NCBI GenBank assembly: GCA_937983035.1
Contig: CALKAN010000050.1
Span: forward strand, 1 to 46,429
Reading direction: 5' to 3'
Origin: an uncultured Paenibacillaceae bacterium
Lineage (GTDB): Bacteria; Bacillota; Bacilli; Paenibacillales; CALAME01
DNA length: 46,429 bases
The notes below the pieces were generated by a model. That model was not told the origin of the DNA, searched no databases, and saw only the letters and a list, made by a program, of their open reading frames with translations. This document shows, one piece after another, positions 32,197 through 40,788 of the stretch. A program made the position numbers and the translations under genes. Each line of letters begins with the position of its first letter. Within the stretch, counting starts at the first letter, position 1.

Positions 32197-33297
32197 GTGG
32201 CCAGAACAGAAGAACTTTTATTGAATGTCGGTCCGCAGCATCCGAGCACGCATGGCGTATTCCGCTTGATTGTCAAACTGGACGGCGAGGTGATCACACA
32301 TGCGGAGCCTGTGATGGGGTATTTACATAGAGGAACGGAAAAGCTGGCGGAGGAACTGACTTATACGCAAATTATCCCTTACACCGATCGCATGGATTAT
32401 GTATCGGCGATGACGAACAATTACATCCTTTGCCATGCGGTAGAAACGATGATGGGCATTGAAGTTCCGGAAAGAGCCGAATATTTGCGCGTCATTGCGA
32501 TGGAATTGCAGCGAATCGCCAGCCATTTGGTATGGTGGGGAACTTATTTGTTGGACATCGGAGCGATGAGTCCGTTTTTATACGCGTTTCGCGAAAGGGA
32601 AATGATCATTAATTTGTTTAACGAATTGTGCGGTGCAAGACTCACTTATTTTTACATGCGCGTAGGCGGCGTGAAATGGGATGCTCCGGAAGGATGGTTG
32701 GATAAAGTCCGCAATTTTATTCCGTACATGCGTGAAAAGTTGGAGGAATACGATCAACTCGTCAGCGGGAATGAAATTTTTCTTTCAAGAGTGAAAGGCA
32801 TTGGGAAATATGATGCCGAGACTGCGATTGCATACGGGTTAAGCGGTGCGAATTTGCGCTGCACGGGCGTGAAACGGGATTTGAGAAAGGATCAGCCGTA
32901 CAGCATTTATGACCGTTTTACATTCGATGTTCCAGTTCGGGAGGAAGGCGATTGTTATGCGCGTTATCTCATCCGAATGGAGGAAATGCGACAAAGTTTG
33001 AACATTTTGGAACAAGCGTTGGAGCAAATGCCTGATGACGGTGATATTATGGCCAAAATCCCCCGCGTCATAAGGCCTCCGGAAGGGGAAGCTTATGTCG
33101 GCATTGAATCGCCGCGCGGAGAAATAGGCTGTTACTTAATATCGCGGAACAAGCCGCAGCCATATCGGTTGAAGTTCAGAAGGCCTTCTTTTTTCAATTT
33201 GCAAATATTGCCTGAACTTCTCAAAGGGGAATCGATGACGAATCTCATTGCGATTTTAGGCGGAATAGACATTGTTGTCGGGGAGGTCGACTGTTGA
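32197..33297 (+). CDS. nuoD: NADH-quinone oxidoreductase subunit D
   Basis: A 366-residue 49-kDa-type subunit lining the quinone pocket together with NuoB. NVGPQHPSTHGVFRL and GYLHRGTEKLAE contain the conserved His and Tyr-side segments, and the C-terminal DIVVGEVDC is typical. The GTG at 32197 follows GGAGGTG by seven nt; the upstream part of the frame overlaps nuoC and is not used. Confidence 0.95.
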   Translation: MARTEELLLNVGPQHPSTHGVFRLIVKLDGEVITHAEPVMGYLHRGTEKLAEELTYTQIIPYTDRMDYVSAMTNNYILCHAVETMMGIEVPERAEYLRVIAMELQRIASHLVWWGTYLLDIGAMSPFLYAFREREMIINLFNELCGARLTYFYMRVGGVKWDAPEGWLDKVRNFIPYMREKLEEYDQLVSGNEIFLSRVKGIGKYDAETAIAYGLSGANLRCTGVKRDLRKDQPYSIYDRFTFDVPVREEGDCYARYLIRMEEMRQSLNILEQALEQMPDDGDIMAKIPRVIRPPEGEAYVGIESPRGEIGCYLISRNKPQPYRLKFRRPSFFNLQILPELLKGESMTNLIAILGGIDIVVGEVDC

Positions 33298-34304
33298 TGA
33301 CCAATTGGTTTGAGGGAAGCTTGACGTGGGGGATTTTTGCAATGTTTGCCATTTGGGTCATCGTTTTGCTTCTCATTGTTTTAGGTTTCGTGACTTATGC
33401 GATCTATTATGAACGCAAAGTCATCGGGTGGATGCAAGGGAGATACGGGCCGAACCGCGTTGGTCCGTTCGGTCTTTTGCAAACGGTGGCCGATATATTG
33501 AAGCTGCTGATGAAAGAAGATACGATCCCTGCCAAAGCAGATCGCGTCTTGTTCAAATTGGCGCCTGTCATCGCTTTCGTGCCGTCTTTTGCGGTATTGG
33601 CCGTAATCCCGTATACGGAAACGCTCGTGTTCGCGAATTTGAATGTCGGCTTGCTTTACTTCGCTGCCTTGTCCAGCATTTCTACGATCGGAATTTTGCT
33701 GGGAGGATGGGCATCTAACAACAAGTATGCGCTGCTTGGCGGCATGCGCTCCGGGGCGCAAATGATCAGTTACGAAATCCCATTGATCATATCTGTGGCA
33801 GGCGTAATTTTGATGAGCGGCAGTTTAAATTTGGGGGATATTGTAAAGGCGCAGGGAAACGGATTTTGGCAGTGGAATTTCATTCCTCAAATCATTGGCT
33901 TCAGCGTGTTTATCGTTGCATCGATCGCGGAATTAAACCGCACTCCTTTTGATTTGCCGGAGGCAGAATCAGAATTAGTCGCAGGTTATCACGTGGAATA
34001 CAGCGGATTTCGGTTTGCTTTTTTCATGCTCGCTGAGTATGTCTACGTCTATGCGATCGCTTCTTTGACCACTGTATTGTTTCTCGGCGGCTGGAAACCG
34101 CTGTTTCCTTTTCTCGATTTCATCCCGGGCATCATTTGGTTCATCATTAAGTTCTTATTTGTCGTATTTTGCTTATTCTGGCTTAGGGCAACGCTTCCAA
34201 GAATGAGGATCGATCAACTGATGGGACTCGGCTGGAAGGTGCTGCTTCCTTTATCGTTGGCGAATTTGTTTATTACCGCTGTCGTCATGGAATGGTTTCG
34301 ATAA
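33297..34304 (+). CDS. nuoH: NADH-quinone oxidoreductase subunit H
   Basis: A 335-residue membrane subunit that joins the quinone chamber to the proton channels. Eight hydrophobic segments are visible, with the conserved loops ERKVIGWMQGRYGPNRVGP and AELNRTPFDLPEAESELVAG. The ATG at 33297 shares one nt with the nuoD stop; a TTG immediately before is another possible start. Confidence 0.95.
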   Translation: MTNWFEGSLTWGIFAMFAIWVIVLLLIVLGFVTYAIYYERKVIGWMQGRYGPNRVGPFGLLQTVADILKLLMKEDTIPAKADRVLFKLAPVIAFVPSFAVLAVIPYTETLVFANLNVGLLYFAALSSISTIGILLGGWASNNKYALLGGMRSGAQMISYEIPLIISVAGVILMSGSLNLGDIVKAQGNGFWQWNFIPQIIGFSVFIVASIAELNRTPFDLPEAESELVAGYHVEYSGFRFAFFMLAEYVYVYAIASLTTVLFLGGWKPLFPFLDFIPGIIWFIIKFLFVVFCLFWLRATLPRMRIDQLMGLGWKVLLPLSLANLFITAVVMEWFR

Positions 34305-34337
34305 TTTCAGCTGGCAGCTGCGATCAGAGGTGAGAAA

Positions 34338-34787
34338 ATGAAGGGAATCGCAAAAGGACTCGGAGTCACACTGAAAAACTTAACACGGAAGAAAGTCACC
34401 TACGCTTATCCCGACGAGCCGATAGAGATGCCGGACCGCTTTCGCGGCGTTCAACATTTCATTCCGGAAAAATGCATCGTGTGCAATCAGTGTGCGGTCG
34501 TTTGCCCGACGCAATGCATCAGTTTAACAGGAAAGCCAAACCCGGACCCAACAAAAAAAGTGAAATTGATCGATACGTTTGACATTAATTTTGAAATTTG
34601 CATTTTGTGCGATTTGTGCACGGAAGTATGTCCGACCGAAGCAATCGTGATGACTCACAATTTTGAATTGGCGTCATACAGCAGAGATGAACTGTTCATG
34701 GACAAAGAATGGCTGCAAGCGAATAACAAGAAGGTTAGGAAGGAAAATTTAGTCAAGCCCTCCAGAGTGAAAAAGGGGGTGAAGTAA
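34338..34787 (+). CDS. nuoI: NADH-quinone oxidoreductase subunit I
   Basis: A 149-residue ferredoxin-like subunit with two [4Fe-4S] clusters, N6a and N6b. The two cysteine motifs are CIVCNQCAVVCPTQC and CILCDLCTEVCPTEAI. It passes electrons towards NuoB. GAGGTGAG precedes the ATG. The Lys-rich tail is longer than the bare ferredoxin fold but common in the family. Confidence 0.95.
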   Translation: MKGIAKGLGVTLKNLTRKKVTYAYPDEPIEMPDRFRGVQHFIPEKCIVCNQCAVVCPTQCISLTGKPNPDPTKKVKLIDTFDINFEICILCDLCTEVCPTEAIVMTHNFELASYSRDELFMDKEWLQANNKKVRKENLVKPSRVKKGVK

Positions 34788-34792
34788 AAGCG

Positions 34793-35314
34793 ATGAGCAG
34801 CATCACCCAATTTTTCAGCAGTTCGGAACATGTCATTTTTTTCGTCTTGGCATTAGGAGCAATCAGCGGAGCTGTCTTTATGATTACACTATCGAAACTT
34901 GTGCATATGATTTTATCGTTGGCGGTGACATTTCTCAGCTTAGCCGGTCTATATGTATTATTGAATGCAGAGTTCGTCGCTTTTGCTCAAGTGTTGATCT
35001 ATGCCGGTGCGGTAACGATTTTGATGATGTTTGGCATCATGCTGACAAAACATGAAGACGCCGAAGACAAGGCGAAGCGGCCGCGGCACCGAATGTTGCT
35101 GGGCGTGAGCATCACGCTGCTTTTTGCCGTCTTATTTCTAGCCATCCAACAACTGTCATTGCCAGCGCAAGACGCCTTGCAAGCAGACAACAACACGGAG
35201 GCGATCGGTGAACAATTGTTTACATTGCATGTCATCCCGTTTGAGCTTGTCTCCTTGCTCTTGACCGTTGCATTTATCGGTTCGATTATCGTGGCCAAGA
35301 AGGAGGCAGAGTAA
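34793..35314 (+). CDS. nuoJ: NADH-quinone oxidoreductase subunit J
   Basis: A 173-residue membrane subunit with five hydrophobic segments. LNAEFVAFAQVLIYAGAVTI contains the pi-bulge helix region important for gating. A charged loop (KHEDAEDKAKRPRHR) separates it from the last two helices. GGGGGTGAAG precedes the ATG. nuoK begins two nt after its stop. Confidence 0.94.
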   Translation: MSSITQFFSSSEHVIFFVLALGAISGAVFMITLSKLVHMILSLAVTFLSLAGLYVLLNAEFVAFAQVLIYAGAVTILMMFGIMLTKHEDAEDKAKRPRHRMLLGVSITLLFAVLFLAIQQLSLPAQDALQADNNTEAIGEQLFTLHVIPFELVSLLLTVAFIGSIIVAKKEAE

Positions 35315-35315
35315 G

Positions 35316-35627
35316 ATGAGCGGCATTTTAACTTCGTATTTGACGCTGGCAGCGATTTTGTTTTGCATCGGCCTGTACGGCGCTTTGTCCAAAAGGAATG
35401 CAGTGATTGTGTTGTTGTCGATCGAACTGATGCTTGCCGCAGTCAGCTTGAATTTGATCGCGTTTGCAAAGTACGGAATGAATCCATCCATCACAGGACA
35501 AATATTTTCTCTGTTTATTATTACAGTGGCTGCAGCAGAAGCAGCGGTTGGGGTCGCTTTGCTGATCGCCTATTTCCGCAACAAAGGTTCTTCGGATGTG
35601 ACAGATATGGATGATTTGAAACAATGA
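35316..35627 (+). CDS. nuoK: NADH-quinone oxidoreductase subunit K
   Basis: A 103-residue MrpC-like subunit with three membrane helices and two buried Glu residues, in LLSIELMLAAVSLNL and in TVAAAEAAVGVALLI, that relay protons. The ATG at 35316 follows AAGGAGG; the open frame upstream overlaps nuoJ and is not used. Confidence 0.95.
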   Translation: MSGILTSYLTLAAILFCIGLYGALSKRNAVIVLLSIELMLAAVSLNLIAFAKYGMNPSITGQIFSLFIITVAAAEAAVGVALLIAYFRNKGSSDVTDMDDLKQ

Positions 35628-35655
35628 TGCCGATTGGAAGGAGGCAGAGACTCCC

Positions 35656-37551
35656 ATGGAATCTGTGTATTCCCCTTATGCATGGCTGATATTGCTTTTT
35701 CCGTTTGTTGCGTTTGTGCTTCTTATCGCTTTTGGCAGACAGCTGCACAGACTCAGTCCTTGGATCGGCACGTTTGCAGCTTTCGCTTCATTCGTCATTG
35801 CCGCATTGTTGTTCGGTGAGCGAATCGCATATGATGTGCCCGATTATTCATGGGCGGAATTCCGCTGGCTGAACGCGGGCGAAGCTTCGTTTCAGTTCGG
35901 ATTTGAAGTCAATGCGTTAACTGCGTTCATGCTGTTTATCGTTGCTTTGGTCGCTCTGGCAGTCAATGTATATTCGGCAGGTTATATGAAAAGCGATGAG
36001 AGGTTGTCCGCATTTTATTGTTACTTGGCATTGTTTTCATTTGCCATGCTCGGACTCGTTCTGTCGGAAAATTTGTTGCAGCTGTTTATTTTTTGGGAAT
36101 TAGTCGGGGTCAGCTCATTTCTGCTCATCGGCTTTTGGTTTGTGAAACCGGAGGCGAAAGCCGCAGCAAAAAAAGCATTTATTATTACCCGAATCGGCGA
36201 CGTTGCTCTGTTTATAGCCATCTGGGTGCTGTTTTGGCGCATGCCGGGTCACGGACTCGGATTTACTTCCATACATAATGCTTTTCACACGAATGTCATT
36301 TCAGCAGAAGCGGCAAGCTGGATTGCCCTCCTCATTTTTATCGGCGCGATGGGTAAATCCGCTCAATTTCCATTGTTTACTTGGCTGCCTGATGCGATGA
36401 CTGGACCGACGCCGATCAGCGCTTTGATTCATGCTGCTACGATGGTGGCGGCCGGCGTATTTTTGGTTGCGCGCACATATGACGTATTTTTGGCAGCTCC
36501 TGCAGTATTGGATGCAGTGTTGTGGATCGGTATCATCACGGCGCTGTTGGCGGCGGTCATCGCAGCTGTGCAAACAGACGTGAAGCGGGTGCTTGCTTTT
36601 TCAACAGTTAGTCAGCTTGGATTCATGATGACGGCGCTGGGCGTCGGCACATGGGCCGCATATGCATCAGGTTTGTTCCATTTGCACACGCACGCGTTTT
36701 TCAAAGCTCTGCTTTTTTTAGGTGCCGGAAGCATCATTCATGTGCTGGGCGAACAGGACATCGGACGGATCAATGGCGCGGGTCACACCATGCGCATTAC
36801 GAAATGGACATTTGCCGTCGGCGCGCTTGCGTTGTCTGGATTGTTTCCATTTGCTGGTTTTTGGTCGAAGGAAGCCATTTTAGCGGAAGTTTGGAATCGA
36901 AGCGTCACGCTGTTTGCTGTCAGTATCGTTCTGACCGCTTTAACCGCATTTTATATGTCCCGCCTTTATTTTTATCTGTTTTCCAAGAATCGCAGCCGTC
37001 AAACGAGCTCTTCAGCCAAAGAATCACCTTGGACGATGACCATTCCGATGATTGGCTTGGCAGTGCTGTCCGTCACGGCCGGATTGATCCATATGCCTCA
37101 CCTGCCATGGCTCGGAGAATGGCTGACAGGGCTGTCTTTTGACACGGATCTGCATGTGATGATCATGATTGCTTCCAATTTGTCCGCGCTCATTGGAATC
37201 GGGATTGGATATTTGTTGTACGGCAGAACCGGTCAGCAAGCGGAAGATGCAGCGTCCTCATCCAGATGGCGGCGTTTGATTTACCATCAATTTTATATCG
37301 ATGACATTTATGCATGGTTGTTCGTTAAACCGCTGCGAGGAGCGGGTCTGCTTTTGCGCTGGTTTGATCGAGTGATGATCAGCGGCGCCGTGCATGGGAC
37401 AGCTGCGCTCATATCAGCTGTCGGGAGAGGGGCTGCACGATTGCAGCACGGGCAATTGCAAGGCTATGGACTTGTTTTTCTGATTGGTGCCGTCATTTTA
37501 GCTGCCATTTTATTTATGGTTGCGGGAAGGAGCTATTTCCATGTTGGGTAA
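35656..37551 (+). CDS. nuoL: NADH-quinone oxidoreductase subunit L
   Basis: A 631-residue antiporter-like proton-pumping subunit. FWELVGVSSFLLIGFW contains the key Glu on helix five, and GKSAQFPLFTWLPDAMTGPTPISALIHAATMV has the helix seven Lys and the broken-helix region (read as two overlapping parts). DVKRVLAFSTVSQLGFM follows. The C-terminal region includes the long lateral helix and a final anchor. AAGGAGG precedes the ATG. Confidence 0.96.
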   Translation: MESVYSPYAWLILLFPFVAFVLLIAFGRQLHRLSPWIGTFAAFASFVIAALLFGERIAYDVPDYSWAEFRWLNAGEASFQFGFEVNALTAFMLFIVALVALAVNVYSAGYMKSDERLSAFYCYLALFSFAMLGLVLSENLLQLFIFWELVGVSSFLLIGFWFVKPEAKAAAKKAFIITRIGDVALFIAIWVLFWRMPGHGLGFTSIHNAFHTNVISAEAASWIALLIFIGAMGKSAQFPLFTWLPDAMTGPTPISALIHAATMVAAGVFLVARTYDVFLAAPAVLDAVLWIGIITALLAAVIAAVQTDVKRVLAFSTVSQLGFMMTALGVGTWAAYASGLFHLHTHAFFKALLFLGAGSIIHVLGEQDIGRINGAGHTMRITKWTFAVGALALSGLFPFAGFWSKEAILAEVWNRSVTLFAVSIVLTALTAFYMSRLYFYLFSKNRSRQTSSSAKESPWTMTIPMIGLAVLSVTAGLIHMPHLPWLGEWLTGLSFDTDLHVMIMIASNLSALIGIGIGYLLYGRTGQQAEDAASSSRWRRLIYHQFYIDDIYAWLFVKPLRGAGLLLRWFDRVMISGAVHGTAALISAVGRGAARLQHGQLQGYGLVFLIGAVILAAILFMVAGRSYFHVG

Positions 37552-39127
37552 CATTCCGATTTTATCGTTGTTATTGTTCTCCCCGTTGCTTGGCATTGTC
37601 GTGTTGCTCTTTATGCCTGCAAATAAAGGAAATTGGATTAAAAAAGCAGCCATCGCTGCTTCACTCCTCCCTCTCTTGCTTGCTTTATGGCTGTTTGCTT
37701 CCATGGATCATGATCATCAAGGATTCCAATTTGAGGAACAGGCGCTGTGGGTTGAAATACCTTTGGATGGTTCAGCCTCATCGATGCAAGGATATGCCGA
37801 ATACGCTTACCAGTTTTATTATCATTTAGGTGTTGACGGCATGTCGGCATCCTTGTTGCTTTTAACCGCATTGCTGACATTTCTGGCCGCGATGGCGGCA
37901 GTGCATGTCAAGAAACGATGGAAAGCTTTTTATATTTGGTTGTTTATTCTGGAAATCGGCATGCTCGGCGTATTTATGGCGCGGGATTTGTTCCTGTTCT
38001 TTGTCTGTTTTGAATTGACTTTGGTCCCCGCATATTTCTTGATCAGCATATGGGGGATGTCTGAGCGCGTAAAAACCGCCAATCGCTTCTTGATTTATAA
38101 CGGAATCGGATCGGCATTCATGCTGTTTGCTTTTATTTTGTTGATTCATGCGTGCGGGTTTCATGTCGTGGAACAAGGCCAGCAGCAATTTGCGTATTAC
38201 AGCGGATCATTGGATATCGTCATGAGCCATGTATTCGAAGGAAGCGGGCAAAGCGCTTCGCTTGTCTTAACAGAAGGGCTGAAAACTGCGATCATTTTGC
38301 TTTTGCTCATTGCATTTGGAATCAAATTGCCCCTGTTTCCTTTTCACACTTGGATGTTGCATGTGCACAAGGAAGCCCCTGTGCCGGTCGTCATGCTGCA
38401 TGCTGGAGTTATGCTGAAGATGGGGGCGTACGGCATCATTCGGTTTATCGTCTTTCTATTCCCTGATCGAGTAAGCGAAATGTCTTTGCTGATTGCAGTG
38501 CTGGGGCTGATCAACTTGTTATACGGGGCGGTTCTGGCTTTTGTTCAAACGGAGTTTCGTTTGCTGCTTGCTTACGCGAGCATCAGTCACATGGGAATCG
38601 TGATGCTCGGTCTTGCCTCGTTTAATGCGTCAGGACTTACGGGCGCGTTGTTTCAACTCATATCGCATGGACTGATTTCGGCATTGCTGTTTCTGATCAT
38701 AGGAAGCATTTATGAACGGACGGGGACGACTTCGATCGATCAACTTGGAGGCTTGGCAAAGCCGATGCCGTTTATAAGCGGCATGCTGCTTGCCGCAGGG
38801 CTGGCGCTTCTCGGCCTTCCGGGCATGTCAGGATTCGTCGGAGAGTTTCTCGCTTTTGCAGGATTGTTTAAACCGTATCCGCTGCTGGCTGTTGCTGCAG
38901 CTTTAGGCATTATACTGACGGCAGCTTACGTATTGCGGGGAATTATGGCTTTGACGCATGGTCCGCTGCGGGGCGCAGCTGGAAAGATTCGTGATGCAAG
39001 GTTTGTTGAGGCCGTTCCGATGATCGTATTGATGGCGTTTATATTGCTCTTGGGCGTTTATCCCGCGGTGCTTGGCGATTTGTTTCAAATTTCGCTGTAT
39101 CAAATTGTGACGCAGATAGGAGGTTAG
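37541..39127 (+). CDS. nuoM: NADH-quinone oxidoreductase subunit M
   Basis: A 528-residue antiporter-like proton-pumping subunit. FFVCFELTLVPAYFLI carries the conserved Glu, and IKLPLFPFHTWMLHVHKEAP the Lys and His positions. RLLLAYASISHMGIVMLG is the usual later segment. The ATG at 37541 follows AAGGAG by eight nt and overlaps the end of nuoL by 11 nt. Confidence 0.96.
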   Translation: MLGNIPILSLLLFSPLLGIVVLLFMPANKGNWIKKAAIAASLLPLLLALWLFASMDHDHQGFQFEEQALWVEIPLDGSASSMQGYAEYAYQFYYHLGVDGMSASLLLLTALLTFLAAMAAVHVKKRWKAFYIWLFILEIGMLGVFMARDLFLFFVCFELTLVPAYFLISIWGMSERVKTANRFLIYNGIGSAFMLFAFILLIHACGFHVVEQGQQQFAYYSGSLDIVMSHVFEGSGQSASLVLTEGLKTAIILLLLIAFGIKLPLFPFHTWMLHVHKEAPVPVVMLHAGVMLKMGAYGIIRFIVFLFPDRVSEMSLLIAVLGLINLLYGAVLAFVQTEFRLLLAYASISHMGIVMLGLASFNASGLTGALFQLISHGLISALLFLIIGSIYERTGTTSIDQLGGLAKPMPFISGMLLAAGLALLGLPGMSGFVGEFLAFAGLFKPYPLLAVAAALGIILTAAYVLRGIMALTHGPLRGAAGKIRDARFVEAVPMIVLMAFILLLGVYPAVLGDLFQISLYQIVTQIGG

Positions 39128-39131
39128 TGCC

Positions 39132-40652
39132 GTGCGACTGCAAGCGAGTGATTTGTTTTACTTGATGCCTGAATTATCGTTGTTGATGGCTGCCGTTTTG
39201 CTGACCGTGCTGGATTTGATTCTGCCGGAATCAACCAGCCGCAAACGATTCGGATGGATTGCTGCAGCGGGAGTGCTCGTTTCCGGAGCTTTCGTCGTTT
39301 GGTTTATGTTTGATATCCGCGGCAATTCGGCTGAATATATCGTGCTTCTCGCACAAAGTTACCGCATCGATCAGTTTGCGAATAGTTTTAAACTGTTCAT
39401 GCTGGCCGGCACATTGCTGGTGCTTTTGATGAGCATGGGTTCGTTGAAAAAAGAAGGGGTGGAGCACCGGGGAGAATATTATTATTTGATGCTTCCGGCG
39501 ACAATCGGGGGCATGATCATGGCTTCATCGGCAGATTTGATTACGCTGTTTATCGGATTGGAACTGCTGAGCATCACTTCGTACATATTGGTGGGCATTC
39601 GCAAAAAGCATCTGCATGCGAATGAAGCCGCATTTAAATATGTTGTTTTAGGCGGGATCGCTACCGCATTTATTCTGTACGGCATGTCTTTCTTATATGG
39701 ATTAAGCGGCAGCACGAATTTGGCACATATCAATGATGCTTTGCAGGGCATGGATCCAAGCTGGACGGCGATCGTTTATATCAGCTTCATTCTTATTCTG
39801 GCAGGACTCGCTTTTAAAATTGCGGCAGCGCCGTTTCATGCATGGGCTCCGGACGTCTATCAAGGCGCGGCGACTCCTGTCGCGGCCTATCTGGCCGTCG
39901 TATCCAAGGCAGCCGGGATCGCCATGCTGCTGAGAATTGCTTACAATGCATATTATGACGCAAGTTCCGGCACGCAGCCGATTGATGATCCGATGTTTGC
40001 AATGATTGCGGTCATTGCGGCAGCAGCGATGATCATCGGCAATACCGCTGCTTTAAGGCAAACGAATGTGAAAAGATTGCTCGCTTTGTCAGCCGTTGCC
40101 AATTCAGGATACTTGCTCGTTCCCGTTTCTTTGCAGCTGAGTCCGGCGCATGCCTCTAATTTTGCGGAAATTTACTTTTATTTTGTCGCGTACTTATTGA
40201 TGAATATTGGAGCATTCGCAGTGCTTGCAGCCGTGAGTCATGTCAAAGGTCAAAGCGGCTTGGACAGTTTTGCGGGCTTGTATTATCGCGCGCCGTTTAC
40301 AGCAGTCGCCATGCTGCTGTTTATTCTATCATTAGCCGGCATTCCGATTTCTGCAGGATTTGTGGGGAAATTTTATATTTTGACAGGCGCAGTGCAAATG
40401 CAAGCTTACTGGTTGGCGGCCGTCATGATTTTGACGAGCGTGATTTCCTATTACTACTATTTCCGCATTGTTCGGCAAATGTTTCTTAAAACAGACAGCA
40501 GTGCTGAAAAGCGGATCACTCTGCCAATTCCTCTGGCGGCAGTGATTTGGTTCTGTGCGGTTTCCACGGTTGTATTAGGCATTTTTCCGCAGTGGCTGCT
40601 TCGTCCTTTAGCCGACTTGTTTCAAGTATTTGGCGATTTGTTCATTATTTGA
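39132..40652 (+). CDS. nuoN: NADH-quinone oxidoreductase subunit N
   Basis: A 506-residue antiporter-like proton-pumping subunit and last gene of the operon. IGLELLSITSYILVGIRK has the conserved Glu; LAFKIAAAPFHAWAPDVYQGA has the Lys and the helix-seven break; NVKRLLALSAVANSGYLL follows. GTG start behind AGGAGG. A weak AT-stem terminator follows. Confidence 0.96.
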   Translation: MRLQASDLFYLMPELSLLMAAVLLTVLDLILPESTSRKRFGWIAAAGVLVSGAFVVWFMFDIRGNSAEYIVLLAQSYRIDQFANSFKLFMLAGTLLVLLMSMGSLKKEGVEHRGEYYYLMLPATIGGMIMASSADLITLFIGLELLSITSYILVGIRKKHLHANEAAFKYVVLGGIATAFILYGMSFLYGLSGSTNLAHINDALQGMDPSWTAIVYISFILILAGLAFKIAAAPFHAWAPDVYQGAATPVAAYLAVVSKAAGIAMLLRIAYNAYYDASSGTQPIDDPMFAMIAVIAAAAMIIGNTAALRQTNVKRLLALSAVANSGYLLVPVSLQLSPAHASNFAEIYFYFVAYLLMNIGAFAVLAAVSHVKGQSGLDSFAGLYYRAPFTAVAMLLFILSLAGIPISAGFVGKFYILTGAVQMQAYWLAAVMILTSVISYYYYFRIVRQMFLKTDSSAEKRITLPIPLAAVIWFCAVSTVVLGIFPQWLLRPLADLFQVFGDLFII

Positions 40653-40672
40653 TCAATAATTCTCTTTTTTTT
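40644..40672 (+). terminator. Weak terminator after nuoN
   Basis: ATTATT (40644-40649) and AATAAT (40655-40660) form a six-bp AT stem overlapping the nuoN stop codon, followed by eight Ts at 40665-40672. The stem is weak, so read-through is likely. Confidence 0.4.
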
Positions 40673-40692
40673 ACTTTCATTGTCAATTACTA

Positions 40693-40721
40693 TTGATATG
40701 TAGGAGAGATACTTATACAAT
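40693..40721 (+). promoter_or_regulatory. Promoter of the SLH serine protease gene
   Basis: TTGATA (40693-40698) and TACAAT (40716-40721) are 17 nt apart, giving a leader of about 60 nt before the protease start. Confidence 0.65.
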
Positions 40722-40788
40722 AATAAATAGTGTGCATATTATACTTTATTGCGCATCAACCGATTTAATAGATAAAGGACCGATGACG

